Shown here in pieces: positions 9,580 to 17,386 of a stretch of 26,086 bases of DNA. A program made the position numbers and the translations under genes. Origin of the DNA: a virus; IMG/VR virus record IMGVR_UViG_3300010413_000218, positions 1 through 26,086 of that record. One strand, 5' to 3'. Every line of letters starts with the position of its first letter. Position 1 is the first letter of the stretch. Below the pieces are notes generated by a model, which saw nothing but the letters and a program-made list of their open reading frames with translations, had not been told where the DNA came from and did no database searches.

Positions 9580-10092
9580 CTATTCCTTGTTCATGTAGTG
9601 GTAGGTCTGCAGCGCACTAGCTGCACCTGCTAGGATGGTTGCGAAGCTGCCTGCAGACGATCCTTCGTACTTCGGCAAGTTCACCTGTAGGCCGGCCTCA
9701 ACCGCTGAGATGTCACGCACGGTCTGCCGCTGGTAAGCCTTGAGGTTGTAGATTTCAGTGCCACGGGCCTCGGCCTCATGCTGGTAACTGGCGAGGAGCT
9801 GGCTGGAGACTGAGCCTCCAGCTACTCCAGCTTCACCAGCACCGGCAAGGATGCGACCACGTTCCAGCATAGACTGGCGGGCCATCACAGAAAGATTCTG
9901 GACGGCCTGCTGCTCTGCCTCAGTGCGCGCATCGAGGATTGCCGAGGTCTGTACCTGCGCCTGATAGCGCACCAGCTCGGCGTCATGCTTAACTTTATCC
10001 TTGGCGTTGCTCTCGGCTTCCTTTCCGCCCAAGTAACTAATCCCCATGCCCGCAGCCTGAAGGCCTAGGGCAGCGATAGCTAGATACGGCAT
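9580..10092 (-). CDS. Internal virion protein, T7 gp14-like
   Basis: A 170-residue protein. It has a hydrophobic, Gly/Ala-rich N-terminus (residues 1-25), a long Glu/Ala/Gln-rich helix (about 28-105), a second helical segment and a Gly/Ala-rich hydrophobic C-terminal stretch (about 145-162). Length (T7 gp14 is 196 residues), composition and position between tail tube B and the large core proteins match gp14, which is ejected into the outer membrane as part of the DNA channel. Its ATG overlaps the tail tube B stop, so translation is probably coupled. The call is mostly by synteny and topology. Confidence 0.8.
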   Translation of the reverse strand: MPYLAIAALGLQAAGMGISYLGGKEAESNAKDKVKHDAELVRYQAQVQTSAILDARTEAEQQAVQNLSVMARQSMLERGRILAGAGEAGVAGGSVSSQLLASYQHEAEARGTEIYNLKAYQRQTVRDISAVEAGLQVNLPKYEGSSAGSFATILAGAASALQTYHYMNKE

Positions 10093-12182
10093 TAGCGTCT
10101 CCTCCCCGCTCTGGGTGAATAGTTACCTTGCCACTCCGCGCTTACGATTGCGGAAGGAACATGGCTGTCGTTTATAAGGTCCATGGTTACGCGGCTGCTA
10201 TCAGCAGACACAGGGTACCGGAACGTGCCGGTCGTTATGTTGGGTGTACCGATCAACAGGTCGGCGGCCCCGATCAGCTTACCGCTGAACGTGTACTGGA
10301 ACGTGGTTGCTCCCGACCTTGGGGTCACCTCTGCACGCAGGTAGCCAGTCTGCGAGTACCGGATGTTCATGGTACGCAGATGCAGCACTGCATTCAGGAT
10401 TGGCGAGCCCTTGTCCGGGTCGGTTCCTTCGCGCATGAACAGCTCGGAGAACCGATACAGGAACGTGTAGATGTGTCCTATGTAGACCGGATGCGTGCTG
10501 AAGTCTCCATCGACTCTGACCTGATTAGTTCCAACGAGAGTATGTCCGGGGATGAGAGCACCGTAGCTTGAGGTCCATGCTCCTGACTTAACAAGCTGGA
10601 AGTCCGCAGCAGTGTGGGCAGTATGGACGTAAGGTAGGGTCCAAGTTGTCCAATCATTAACACCATCATACACTCCAGTCAGTAGTACACGATCGTCGAG
10701 GTGGCACACGAAGCCCATCTCGGTTAGCGAGGGGTCATCCTGCAGATCAATCCGGTGCAGGTGGGTGCCATCAGTCTTGTCGACCAGCAGGAACAGGCTG
10801 GAGCCGATCACGTCCATAGACAGGATCGAGGTGTCGGTATCGAACTCCCAATACGACCACGCATTCTGCACCTTCTGATCGTTGAACCAGAAGTACTTGT
10901 ACACGTAGAGCCGCTGCTGGTTGCCACTGGTCAGCACGAACAGCGTGTCATCGTTCTCAGCTACAGCCAGCTTGAAGACACCAGCGGGGATGTAGGCCGG
11001 CACGTGCGCCGTCACGTCCTCCGCAGTGTTCGCCACTTGGCTATCATCGGACACAGTGTACTCACGCAGCGATGCGAACAGGGTGTTCTCGCTTGGGAAG
11101 TAGGCTGAGTTGCCAGCCACCACGGGCTTCGCTACGGAGTTCGCAGCGTAGTTCGTTGCCACGTCGATCGCAGCCGTGCTCGGGGTCAGTAGCTGTCCAG
11201 CGCCGGTCCCTAGGATGAACTGAGTCCCTTGGGACAGAGTGAGCAGCTGCTTGTTGAACGGCACCGCGAAGTTCAGCGTTGAGACCTTGATGTTCGCCGC
11301 GCGCACGTCGATGAAGTCATTGTCCAGTATGTCAGTGGCTGACTGCCTGAAGAAGTTCTGGTAGTCAGGACCTGACTGCGACAGGACGCAGTACTCACCG
11401 GCCAGTAGTCCGAGACGGTTACGGAAGAAGAAGATGTCTCGGATGGAGCGCGAGATAATGTTCGGCTCAGGCAGCGAGGTCAGTGAGCCGGCCGGACGCG
11501 TGCCCCAAGTTTCCTTCTGGAACGTGAAGGCAGAGCCAGACCACGTCAGCTTGTAGGGCATCTTGGCCGGGTCGAGGGTTGTGTTCACGCCAACAGCTGG
11601 GCACTCCTGCCAGTAGTAGCTACCACCGGAGTTGACGCCGATGACATAGTAGCCAGTCAGCACAACGGAGTCGTCACCGACAATCCGGTATACCTGACCT
11701 ACAGTGCCGGCGCCAGCGGCCGGGAGATTGGCAAAGGTCTGCACATAGCCAGTGAACGTGCCACCTGCAACAGTGGCGTCGTAGTCGACCAGAATAGTCT
11801 TGTTGGCAACGTACGCAATGTCCTCCACGGCAACGACAGCGAAGTCGGTCACCGGGTCGGTCACGTTCAGGTACGTCTTGCCATCAGGGAAGTTGATGGT
11901 CTGGCTAACCCCAGCGGTGTCGAAGATGAACATGTCGTTATCGACGATGACCAGCAGGAACTGATCGGTGCCACCGTAGTCCAGCGTGGTCACATAGGCC
12001 GAACCATAAGGCGTGCCGGCCAGCTGAGCAATGTGGTACGAGGGTGGGCGCTTGATCAGACCATCAGACAAAGAGGGATAGCCGTTCACCAGTTGCTCGC
12101 ACTGAGAGGCTTGCCGCAGGCTCGGTGGCTGTTGCGACACGCCATTAAGCAGCGACGGGATATTTCGGCTAACGAGAGGCAT
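10092..12182 (-). CDS. Tail tubular protein B (T7 gp12-like nozzle)
   Basis: A 696-residue protein starting MPLVSRNIPSLLNGVSQQPP, a signature opening of T7 gp12-family nozzle proteins (LLNGVSQQP followed by LVNGYPSLSDGLIKRPP). The rest is beta-rich with many Tyr/Thr/Val strands, fitting the beta-propeller nozzle. It is somewhat shorter than T7 gp12 (794 residues). It would form the lower tail tube, to which the fibres attach. The start ATG overlaps the end of tail tube A by one base, and the stop overlaps the gp14-like start, making a tightly coupled A-B-gp14 set. Confidence 0.95.
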   Translation of the reverse strand: MPLVSRNIPSLLNGVSQQPPSLRQASQCEQLVNGYPSLSDGLIKRPPSYHIAQLAGTPYGSAYVTTLDYGGTDQFLLVIVDNDMFIFDTAGVSQTINFPDGKTYLNVTDPVTDFAVVAVEDIAYVANKTILVDYDATVAGGTFTGYVQTFANLPAAGAGTVGQVYRIVGDDSVVLTGYYVIGVNSGGSYYWQECPAVGVNTTLDPAKMPYKLTWSGSAFTFQKETWGTRPAGSLTSLPEPNIISRSIRDIFFFRNRLGLLAGEYCVLSQSGPDYQNFFRQSATDILDNDFIDVRAANIKVSTLNFAVPFNKQLLTLSQGTQFILGTGAGQLLTPSTAAIDVATNYAANSVAKPVVAGNSAYFPSENTLFASLREYTVSDDSQVANTAEDVTAHVPAYIPAGVFKLAVAENDDTLFVLTSGNQQRLYVYKYFWFNDQKVQNAWSYWEFDTDTSILSMDVIGSSLFLLVDKTDGTHLHRIDLQDDPSLTEMGFVCHLDDRVLLTGVYDGVNDWTTWTLPYVHTAHTAADFQLVKSGAWTSSYGALIPGHTLVGTNQVRVDGDFSTHPVYIGHIYTFLYRFSELFMREGTDPDKGSPILNAVLHLRTMNIRYSQTGYLRAEVTPRSGATTFQYTFSGKLIGAADLLIGTPNITTGTFRYPVSADSSRVTMDLINDSHVPSAIVSAEWQGNYSPRAGRRR

Positions 12183-12778
12183 TACAGTCTCCTAACTTGC
12201 ATCCTAGCGATGCCTGAGCCCGGACCTTCCATCGAGCCTTCCATCATACTACGGTCGGCGTTCTTCAGCTCGGCCCGCTTGGCATTGGCGCGCGCAGTCT
12301 TCTCGTCTTCTTCAGTCAACTGAGAGCCGGTGCTGTCACCCAACATGCGGGCGGCGAATACTCGAGCTGCACGTACTGCCATGTACTGGCGGATGTACTG
12401 CGGGCAGTTCTCAAAGGTGAACTCCCACGTCACGTCACAGTACAGGGCGTCGGTGAATACGAAGGTCTGGTCGGTCTTGTTATAAAGTTTGCCCGCGCGG
12501 ACAGTGACACTTACGTCGCTGGAGCGGGCGCTGGTATCGACGGCAAGCATGTCGTCGGTAATAAGAATGTTGCCGCTCATGTCAGGCGACAACAGGTAGT
12601 CTTCATCGAAGTTGAACTCCCAGCGGCCATTCAGCACCGCTCGGGTAGTCTCATCCAGTATGACAATAGCCGTGGCAACGAACACGTCTCCTTCGGCGCC
12701 TGTCAGGGTGCTTACCGGGGACTCACCGATGTTTGACAGCATCAGGTTCACGGCTTGGAGTTTGGTCATTCCGGCCAT
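12182..12778 (-). CDS. Tail tubular protein A (T7 gp11-like gatekeeper)
   Basis: A 198-residue protein, almost exactly the length of T7 gp11 (196). It has the family's helical N-terminus (KLQAVNLMLSNIGESPV), a WEFNFDEDYLL segment near residue 53, and a Tyr/Arg-rich helix (QYIRQYMAVRAARVFAARMLG near 140) before a charged C-terminal helix. It would form the ring between portal and nozzle. GGAGG lies only 4 bases before the first ATG; a second ATG three codons in is an alternative start. It is the first gene after a strong intrinsic terminator, so its transcription probably depends on read-through, as for T7 genes 11 and 12 behind T-phi. Confidence 0.93.
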   Translation of the reverse strand: MAGMTKLQAVNLMLSNIGESPVSTLTGAEGDVFVATAIVILDETTRAVLNGRWEFNFDEDYLLSPDMSGNILITDDMLAVDTSARSSDVSVTVRAGKLYNKTDQTFVFTDALYCDVTWEFTFENCPQYIRQYMAVRAARVFAARMLGDSTGSQLTEEDEKTARANAKRAELKNADRSMMEGSMEGPGSGIARMQVRRL

Positions 12779-12799
12779 GGGTCCTCCAAGGGAATAGTG

Positions 12800-12833
12800 A
12801 AAAAAAGCCGGGCCTCAATTAAGAAGCCCGGCT
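12800..12833 (-). terminator. Intrinsic terminator after the capsid/beta-rich protein unit
   Basis: On the minus strand: AGCCGGGC, a 12-base loop, GCCCGGCT, then seven T. It is an eight-base perfect GC-rich stem plus T-run. It lies between the stop of the beta-rich virion protein and the ribosome-binding site of tail tube A, with only about 20 bases left before that gene, so no separate promoter fits downstream. The position matches T7 T-phi between genes 10 and 11. Confidence 0.88.
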
Positions 12834-12840
12834 ATGGGTG

Positions 12841-13452
12841 TTACGCAGGGACGCTGTATACATGCACGTCGAGGTCGGCTGCGGTCACGATGGACCCAGT
12901 TACCAGACGCATGATGGTGTCCTTACCGGCGTTGCTGAAGAAGCCACCACCGGCTGCGGTAATGGCAGTAACGCCACTGTCAACGTACAGGGTGCCATCG
13001 GGGCTATGACTCAGCGTCACAGACGCAGAATCAAAGGTGCCCTTGATGAACACGGCGCACGCACCGTTCCGATTAAGAACGAAGTCAGTGTTGCCGTTGG
13101 CAGTGATGGGACCAACGTACTGAGCCTCAGACTGAGAGACTCGTTCCGCCTTGATGGTCACAGTCAGAGACGGAGTAGTCGCGCCGGACAGGCTCAGGCG
13201 CAGGTCCTTGCCGAAGCAGCGGAGTGCGCTAGAGGTGAGCAGGCCGTCACCAACGGTCCACGATGCGGAGGGTACAGCAACCCAAGTCGTGCCACCATCG
13301 AACGAGGTCTGCAGGATCAGAGTGCCGGCGCCCCACGTCTCAGCGTCATTGAGATACACAAGGACGTCATTGACGTCACCGGGCAGCTCAACGCTGGCGG
13401 ACTGGCCATTAGCGGTCAGCTCAGCGAAAGTGTGAAAGAGTTTGTCGGACAT
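12841..13452 (-). CDS. Putative head or virion surface protein with two beta-sandwich-like domains
   Basis: A 203-residue protein with no recognised family. It appears to hold two similar beta-rich halves. The first (about 10-105) contains QTSFDGGTTWVAV and SLTVTIKAE; the second (about 115-203) contains LSHSPDGTLYVDSG and DLDVHVYSV. The repeated layout, a strand with S-x-DG-T-x-Y/W followed by a Gly-rich loop, is what capsid decoration or fibrous outer head proteins often show. AGGAG lies 6 bases before the ATG. It sits between the capsid gene and a terminator, so it should be expressed with capsid, supporting a high-copy head role. The decoration role is inference from position and fold type. 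Confidence 0.7.
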   Translation of the reverse strand: MSDKLFHTFAELTANGQSASVELPGDVNDVLVYLNDAETWGAGTLILQTSFDGGTTWVAVPSASWTVGDGLLTSSALRCFGKDLRLSLSGATTPSLTVTIKAERVSQSEAQYVGPITANGNTDFVLNRNGACAVFIKGTFDSASVTLSHSPDGTLYVDSGVTAITAAGGGFFSNAGKDTIMRLVTGSIVTAADLDVHVYSVPA

Positions 13453-13544
13453 TGAAGTCTCCTAAGGATTTGGTAAATAACCCCCATCCTACCCGCACCC
13501 GCATTATCGGCTTGGGGGAGTTGAGGGTTGTGTTTCAGTTAGCC

Positions 13545-14471
13545 TTAGGCGCTCTTCAGCTCGACCGCGCACTCAGGACGCAGGATGCCATGACCCAGAG
13601 CGTACTTAGCGACGATCAGGGTGCCCTGACGGCGGATGTCGTATTCCATCTCGACGGCCAGGTCCATCAGCTTCACGGTACCCATGGCTTTGCGGTTCAT
13701 CACCACTGCCTGAGTATTGCTGAAGTCGCCCTGATAGGCGGCAGGACCAGTCGCAACGTTCGTGCTGGGCACGTGGTTGCTCTTGACGATGTGGACACCA
13801 GCGACCTTCAGGACCGCACCTTCCGCGTACACGCCAGCGCCGCCCCAATCACGGTTGAGGACGTCGGTCGTCTGCGCCAGAATGTAGTACTGAGCCGGAC
13901 GCCAGATCGCATAGCGATCCATCTCTTCGACGTCCTTCTCGTCCAGCTTCTGGGCAGCCGAGAAGATGCCAGCGGCCATGGTCGAGCCAGTGGTCGCGTA
14001 GCCAGCAGCGGTCAGCTGGGTGCCGCCATTGCCGCCGGTCACAGTCGCGCTCGCGCGCGCAGCCAGCACGGCAACCTGCAGCGAGTTCGTGTCGAACTTC
14101 TTGGCCAGCGCACGGCCGGACTGCTTGGTGTATTCCGAGCGGTACTCGTAATGATTCTTCGCCTCGTCGATCGACGGGATGAACACGTCAGAGATCAGGA
14201 GGTCGTCGATGGTGATCACACGCTCAGACACGGCGCTGGTCTGGCCAACGATTTCGGCGCCCGGAGTGTGGTAGGAGGCATTCACCTTCCAAGTCGCGGG
14301 GAACTGAGCGCTCTTGCCGGACTGGATGTTGCGGATAACCTGCAGCTGTTCCATGACATTTACTTCATCGAACGCAGTCAGGACTTCGCCGCCATAGACT
14401 TTCAGGAACAGCGCAGCGGCGTCACCACCGAGGTTGTTCTCGCCAATGCGAAGGGGAGTTGCAGCAGACAT
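13545..14471 (-). CDS. Major capsid protein (T7 gp10-like)
   Basis: A 308-residue protein with the sequence character of T7 gp10-family HK97-fold capsid proteins: an N-terminal LFLKVYGGEVLTAFDE segment (about 22-37), QFPATWKVNASYHTPG (about 56-71), LLISDVFIPSIDEAKNHYE (about 91-109), AAQKLDEKDV and a late RWAxxRPAQYY-type segment (IWRPAQYYILAQ). It is slightly shorter than T7 gp10A (345). It lies directly after scaffold as expected. AAGGA sits 8 bases before the ATG. A terminator and a leader of about 150 bases precede it, so it probably has its own promoter. I looked for a T7 10A/10B-type slip at the C-terminus and saw none: the alternative frames close at once. Confidence 0.95.
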   Translation of the reverse strand: MSAATPLRIGENNLGGDAAALFLKVYGGEVLTAFDEVNVMEQLQVIRNIQSGKSAQFPATWKVNASYHTPGAEIVGQTSAVSERVITIDDLLISDVFIPSIDEAKNHYEYRSEYTKQSGRALAKKFDTNSLQVAVLAARASATVTGGNGGTQLTAAGYATTGSTMAAGIFSAAQKLDEKDVEEMDRYAIWRPAQYYILAQTTDVLNRDWGGAGVYAEGAVLKVAGVHIVKSNHVPSTNVATGPAAYQGDFSNTQAVVMNRKAMGTVKLMDLAVEMEYDIRRQGTLIVAKYALGHGILRPECAVELKSA

Positions 14472-14503
14472 TGTGGTATTCCTTTTGGAATTAAGGGTTT
14501 ATG

Positions 14504-14540
14504 ATTATAGTTCTACCTTAATACCCTTCTCACAACGCAG
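14504..14540 (-). promoter_or_regulatory. Possible promoter in the capsid leader
   Basis: The minus strand reads TATAAT at 14509-14504, about 33 bases before the capsid start and about 115 bases after a terminator, just where a promoter for capsid is needed. No convincing -35 hexamer at 16-18 bases was found, so it could be part of a phage RNA polymerase promoter or chance AT-rich sequence. Confidence 0.25.
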
Positions 14541-14553
14541 TATGTCCAAGCGG

Positions 14554-14567
14554 GAGACCTCGGTCTC
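14554..14567. repeat. Short palindrome GAGACC-TC-GGTCTC in the capsid leader
   Basis: A six-base inverted repeat with a two-base centre in the non-coding leader of the capsid transcript. It may be a protein-binding site or a small RNA hairpin. The same six-base word also forms the arms of the larger inverted repeat about 110 bases away, on the other side of the terminator. Confidence 0.5.
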
Positions 14568-14623
14568 AACCTGTCCTTGGGCTGGTGCTTCTCGGGAATC
14601 TTGGTAACATCCTGATTGCCAAG

Positions 14624-14650
14624 AAAAAAGAGGGGACATTGCGTCCCCTC
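14624..14650 (-). terminator. Intrinsic terminator between scaffold and capsid
   Basis: On the minus strand: GAGGGGAC, loop GCAAT, GTCCCCTC, then six T. It is an eight-base perfect stem followed by a clean T-run. It would end transcripts from portal and scaffold before capsid, or reduce read-through, leaving capsid to its own promoter. Confidence 0.85.
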
Positions 14651-14673
14651 CAGACAGACAACACAGGAGGCAC

Positions 14674-14722
14674 GGAGACCATTGTTTTTATTGGAATCCT
14701 TTAGCAGGAATGTTTGGTCTCC
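14674..14722. repeat. 49-base inverted repeat after the scaffold gene
   Basis: Perfect eight-base arms GGAGACCA and TGGTCTCC enclose 33 AT-rich bases that contain an inner TCCT/AGGA pairing with a TTAGC loop. As RNA it could form a long, interrupted hairpin between the scaffold stop and the terminator. It could be an RNase processing site or a 3' stabiliser. Confidence 0.5.
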
Positions 14723-14740
14723 ACAATGCAGGGAATTAGA

Positions 14741-15676
14741 TTACCACACGTTCCCATTCTCAATGCGTCTTGCCACCTCAGCCCGGTACGCGGCGTCCTT
14801 GGAATACCGGGGGTCTTTCATTGCGTCGATCATCTCGCGCTTGGACTGGAAGCCGGGGGCCTTAGGCTGTCCCGTGGTCGGAGCCACACGCCGGCCTTGG
14901 TCTGACCCTACTGCCGAGAGATAGGCGGCATGCACGCCCCGGACTGCGACGGCTATCTTGGCCTCGCTGCCGGTTCCCATTGCCTCGTCGTATGCCTCGA
15001 CCTCGGCCTTAGGCAGGTTGCCGACCATCCACTGAAGCATGGCTTCATAGGTGTCCGGGCCGCCGACCATCGAGTGGACCTTGGTCACCAGCTGCTGGGC
15101 GATAGCCTGCTGGCCGGCGATATAGGCGTCGACGGTTCCACGGTCGAGGCCGGCCTTCTCGGCTGCGGCGTAGTCGGCTTCGGTCAGCTTGCCGTTCTCA
15201 ACGAACTTGGCCTCGATCGACCTCAGGTCAACGTGTCCGCTAGGTCCTTCAGCATCTGAGCCAGCATCACTACCATCCCCGCTGCTAGCAGGCTCACCAC
15301 CATCAGCTGCAGGAACTCTACGAGAGCCCTCCAGCACTTTGTAGGATTCGGCCAGCTTCTGCATAGCCTCTTCAACTGATCCCTTACGGAACTTCTCTGG
15401 GATGTACTCGGGGTATTCGATTCCGCCTTCTTCATCTGAGCTATCTCCTTTCTCGTCAGAGGACGTATCTTCTGGTGTTGCAGGGGCTGCGCCATTGGGT
15501 TTCCCCTCATGTGGGTCGGTCGGTACACCAACGCCTGCGGCCTTGTCGAGCATAGCCTTGACGTGGCTGATGTCTTGGCCGGGGAAGGCTTCGGCGAGCT
15601 GTTCATCGGTATAGGCGGCCGAACCAGTCGGCGCCGGGGTTCCGCTCTCGATTGTGTTGGTCGTCTCATCGGTCAT
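14741..15676 (-). CDS. Capsid assembly scaffolding protein (T7 gp9-like)
   Basis: A 311-residue, strongly acidic protein (T7 gp9 is 307). The N-terminal half is low-complexity, rich in Glu, Ser, Gly, Pro and Asp. The C-terminal half is helical and ends in a mixed-charge segment (SKREMIDAMKDPRYSKDAAY) typical of gp9, which contacts the capsid shell. It would direct procapsid assembly and then leave. The ATG follows the stop of the 55-residue gene by one base, which suggests coupled translation. Order portal, small protein, scaffold, capsid supports the call. Confidence 0.9.
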   Translation of the reverse strand: MTDETTNTIESGTPAPTGSAAYTDEQLAEAFPGQDISHVKAMLDKAAGVGVPTDPHEGKPNGAAPATPEDTSSDEKGDSSDEEGGIEYPEYIPEKFRKGSVEEAMQKLAESYKVLEGSRRVPAADGGEPASSGDGSDAGSDAEGPSGHVDLRSIEAKFVENGKLTEADYAAAEKAGLDRGTVDAYIAGQQAIAQQLVTKVHSMVGGPDTYEAMLQWMVGNLPKAEVEAYDEAMGTGSEAKIAVAVRGVHAAYLSAVGSDQGRRVAPTTGQPKAPGFQSKREMIDAMKDPRYSKDAAYRAEVARRIENGNVW

Positions 15677-15677
15677 C

Positions 15678-15845
15678 TTAGTTGTCCTTTACGACCGTGC
15701 CATCCGGCAGTTCGTAGTAGTTTCCGGGGGCGGCCGGGATGTGGGTCTGAACCTTCGCCGGGCCTGACTGTTGAGCCGGCTTCTTGGCCGGTTTCTCGGC
15801 TGCTTCTTCAGGAGCCTTGGGGTGTACGGGTACTGCGTTAGCCAT
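15678..15845 (-). CDS. Small Pro/Ala/Lys-rich protein between portal and scaffold
   Basis: A 55-residue open frame (MANAVPVHPKAPEEAAEKP start, ending LPDGTVVKDN) read directly from the minus strand. The first 40 residues are rich in Pro, Ala, Lys and Glu and are probably disordered; the last 15 look like a short beta hairpin. GAGG lies about 9 bases before the ATG, and its stop is one base from the scaffold start. Such small proteins next to the portal are common in podoviruses, but I do not recognise this one. It could be a minor head protein or assembly factor. T7 has no counterpart at this place that I can name. Confidence 0.65.
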   Translation of the reverse strand: MANAVPVHPKAPEEAAEKPAKKPAQQSGPAKVQTHIPAAPGNYYELPDGTVVKDN

Positions 15846-15857
15846 GTGTCAATCCTC

Positions 15858-15878
15858 AAAGGGGACCCGAAGGTCCCC
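15858..15878 (-). terminator. Hairpin with TTCG loop and short T-run after portal
   Basis: On the minus strand: GGGGACC, loop TTCG, GGTCCCC, then TTT. A seven-base perfect stem with a cUUCGg loop is followed by only three T. It is probably a weak terminator or an mRNA stabiliser separating the portal from the more highly needed scaffold. The design is the same as the hairpin before the tail fibre. Confidence 0.5.
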
Positions 15879-15886
15879 GTGGTTGG

Positions 15887-17386
15887 TTACTGTTGGGGTT
15901 GGGCGGCAGCCTGAGCTTGCGCTTGGGCTTCCATCATCTGCTGACGGCGCTGCTGAACCTCGTCGTCCGAGCGGACCAGGCCCTCGGTCGGGATGTTCAT
16001 CGCGGCGGCGCTGCGCTTCATGTACTCGTCGACCGACAGGTACTCGACGACAGCCTCAGGACCGAACGTGCCGGCAGAGTCAGCCACGAACATACGCAGG
16101 CGCTGGTGCTCTTGGTTGCGGCCAAGGGCCTCGAGTCCGGTGATGATCTCCGGCTTGACTTCCTTCGGCAGCGGCGGCAGCGTCTTGTTCTTGGTCAGCC
16201 GGCGGATGCTGGAGCGGACCAATGGCAGCTGCAGTTCCTGCGCGAGCAGGCTGTAGATGCCGCCTTGAGCGTCCTCTAACTCTTGCGCCATGAACCGTAT
16301 CTCCTCAGCGGTCACGCGCTCGGCGTTACGCTGGATCGACTGGTGCATCAGGAACGCAGACGACAGGTCGGCCTTCAGCTCCACAAGGTACTCGCGGGCC
16401 ACTCGGAGGTCGCCGAACTTCTGTACCTGCAGCACGCTGATGTCCTGCTCCCGGCCGGTAGCGAAGCCACCATTCGGACAGTCCGCAAGGTCGTCAGCTT
16501 CGGTCGAGCCGTTGGGGTCCACAAGGAACTTCACCAGCGATGCGATCGCCGAGCCCTCAGCGATGGACTGCTGCAAGGAGTCGACGGTGTTCAGGTCACC
16601 GTAGATTTCCTCGATCATCCCACGCCCGTAGTCCTCGCCCTCGACGCTAGTCCAGCGCAGCGGGATGTAGGGACTGCCCTCAGCCGGGTAGCTGGTCATC
16701 GAGTCAGGGACGGGGACGCCCTCGACTTCCTGCCACACCTGCCACTTGTTGCCGACCAGCTGCACACCCGTGTAGATGTTGACAGAGGTGTCATCGGTGG
16801 CACCATTGCCGCTACCGGCGTCAACCAAGGCCTGCTGGAGGTCGGCACCAAGCGAGGCCCAAGTCGTTACATCGAGGGTGATGATCATGTAGAGGTGGCC
16901 GCCGGGGGTGCGCTTGCAGACGTACCGGGACAGCGGGTACATGCGAACGTTGCCGGTGTCCGGCTCCTCGTAGATCAGAGCGTTGCCGCCCACGATGAGG
17001 TGCTTGAATGCGTTGAACAGACTCGAGCGCGTCTTGCTGTTCTCGATCTCACTCATCACCACACGTTCGTATGCAGCGAGGCCTTCCTCGACGTCACCCT
17101 TGGTGGCTTCGCCCAGCTGCTTCATGTCGGCTTCGCTGATCTTCAGGCGGAAGTACGAGGAGCCCGGAGCAAACAGCGACAGCAGCAGCTTGCTGGACAG
17201 GTTGTTGACACCCTTCGCACCCAGCGATTGCCACGGGGTCGAGAAGGATTGGGTCTTGTTATGACCGTCCTCAGGTATCAGGGAAGGTATGGTCAGCTTG
17301 GCACAGGTGCGGGCCCGGTCCAGATACGGACGCCGGTCAGCATCGGCTAGCTTCTCATACCTTGACTTTAGCGTTGCGCCGTTCAT
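15887..17386 (-). CDS. Portal protein (T7 gp8-like head-tail connector)
   Basis: A 499-residue protein of the T7 gp8 connector family (T7: 536). Characteristic parts are the N-terminal RYEKLADADRRPYLDRAR (9-26), a WQSLGAKGVNNLSSKLLLSLF segment near 52-72, a G-x-G-x-IE-E-IYGDLNTVDSL region (near 255-275), AERVTAEEIRFMAQELE (near 360) and a Gln/Ala-rich C-terminus. It would form the twelve-subunit ring through which DNA enters and leaves the head. The gene starts inside the last 32 bases of the preceding 77-residue gene, with AAGGAG about 10 bases upstream of the ATG. Confidence 0.95.
   Translation of the reverse strand: MNGATLKSRYEKLADADRRPYLDRARTCAKLTIPSLIPEDGHNKTQSFSTPWQSLGAKGVNNLSSKLLLSLFAPGSSYFRLKISEADMKQLGEATKGDVEEGLAAYERVVMSEIENSKTRSSLFNAFKHLIVGGNALIYEEPDTGNVRMYPLSRYVCKRTPGGHLYMIITLDVTTWASLGADLQQALVDAGSGNGATDDTSVNIYTGVQLVGNKWQVWQEVEGVPVPDSMTSYPAEGSPYIPLRWTSVEGEDYGRGMIEEIYGDLNTVDSLQQSIAEGSAIASLVKFLVDPNGSTEADDLADCPNGGFATGREQDISVLQVQKFGDLRVAREYLVELKADLSSAFLMHQSIQRNAERVTAEEIRFMAQELEDAQGGIYSLLAQELQLPLVRSSIRRLTKNKTLPPLPKEVKPEIITGLEALGRNQEHQRLRMFVADSAGTFGPEAVVEYLSVDEYMKRSAAAMNIPTEGLVRSDDEVQQRRQQMMEAQAQAQAAAQPQQ

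Noticed and set aside
12838-13455. 205-codon plus-strand frame opposite the beta-rich virion protein
   Set aside because: It covers almost exactly the same span as the minus-strand gene, which has AGGAG and fits the operon.
13453-13544. Possible terminator between capsid and the beta-rich protein
   Set aside because: There are C- and G-rich runs but no clean stem followed by a T-run; I see nothing firm in this gap.
13452-14504. 350-codon plus-strand frame opposite the capsid gene
   Set aside because: It is the antisense of a clear capsid gene, has no family character or ribosome-binding site, and all other genes are on the minus strand.
16283-17350. 355-codon plus-strand frame opposite portal
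   Set aside because: It mirrors the portal coding frame in GC-rich DNA and is rich in His, Arg and Val without any domain.
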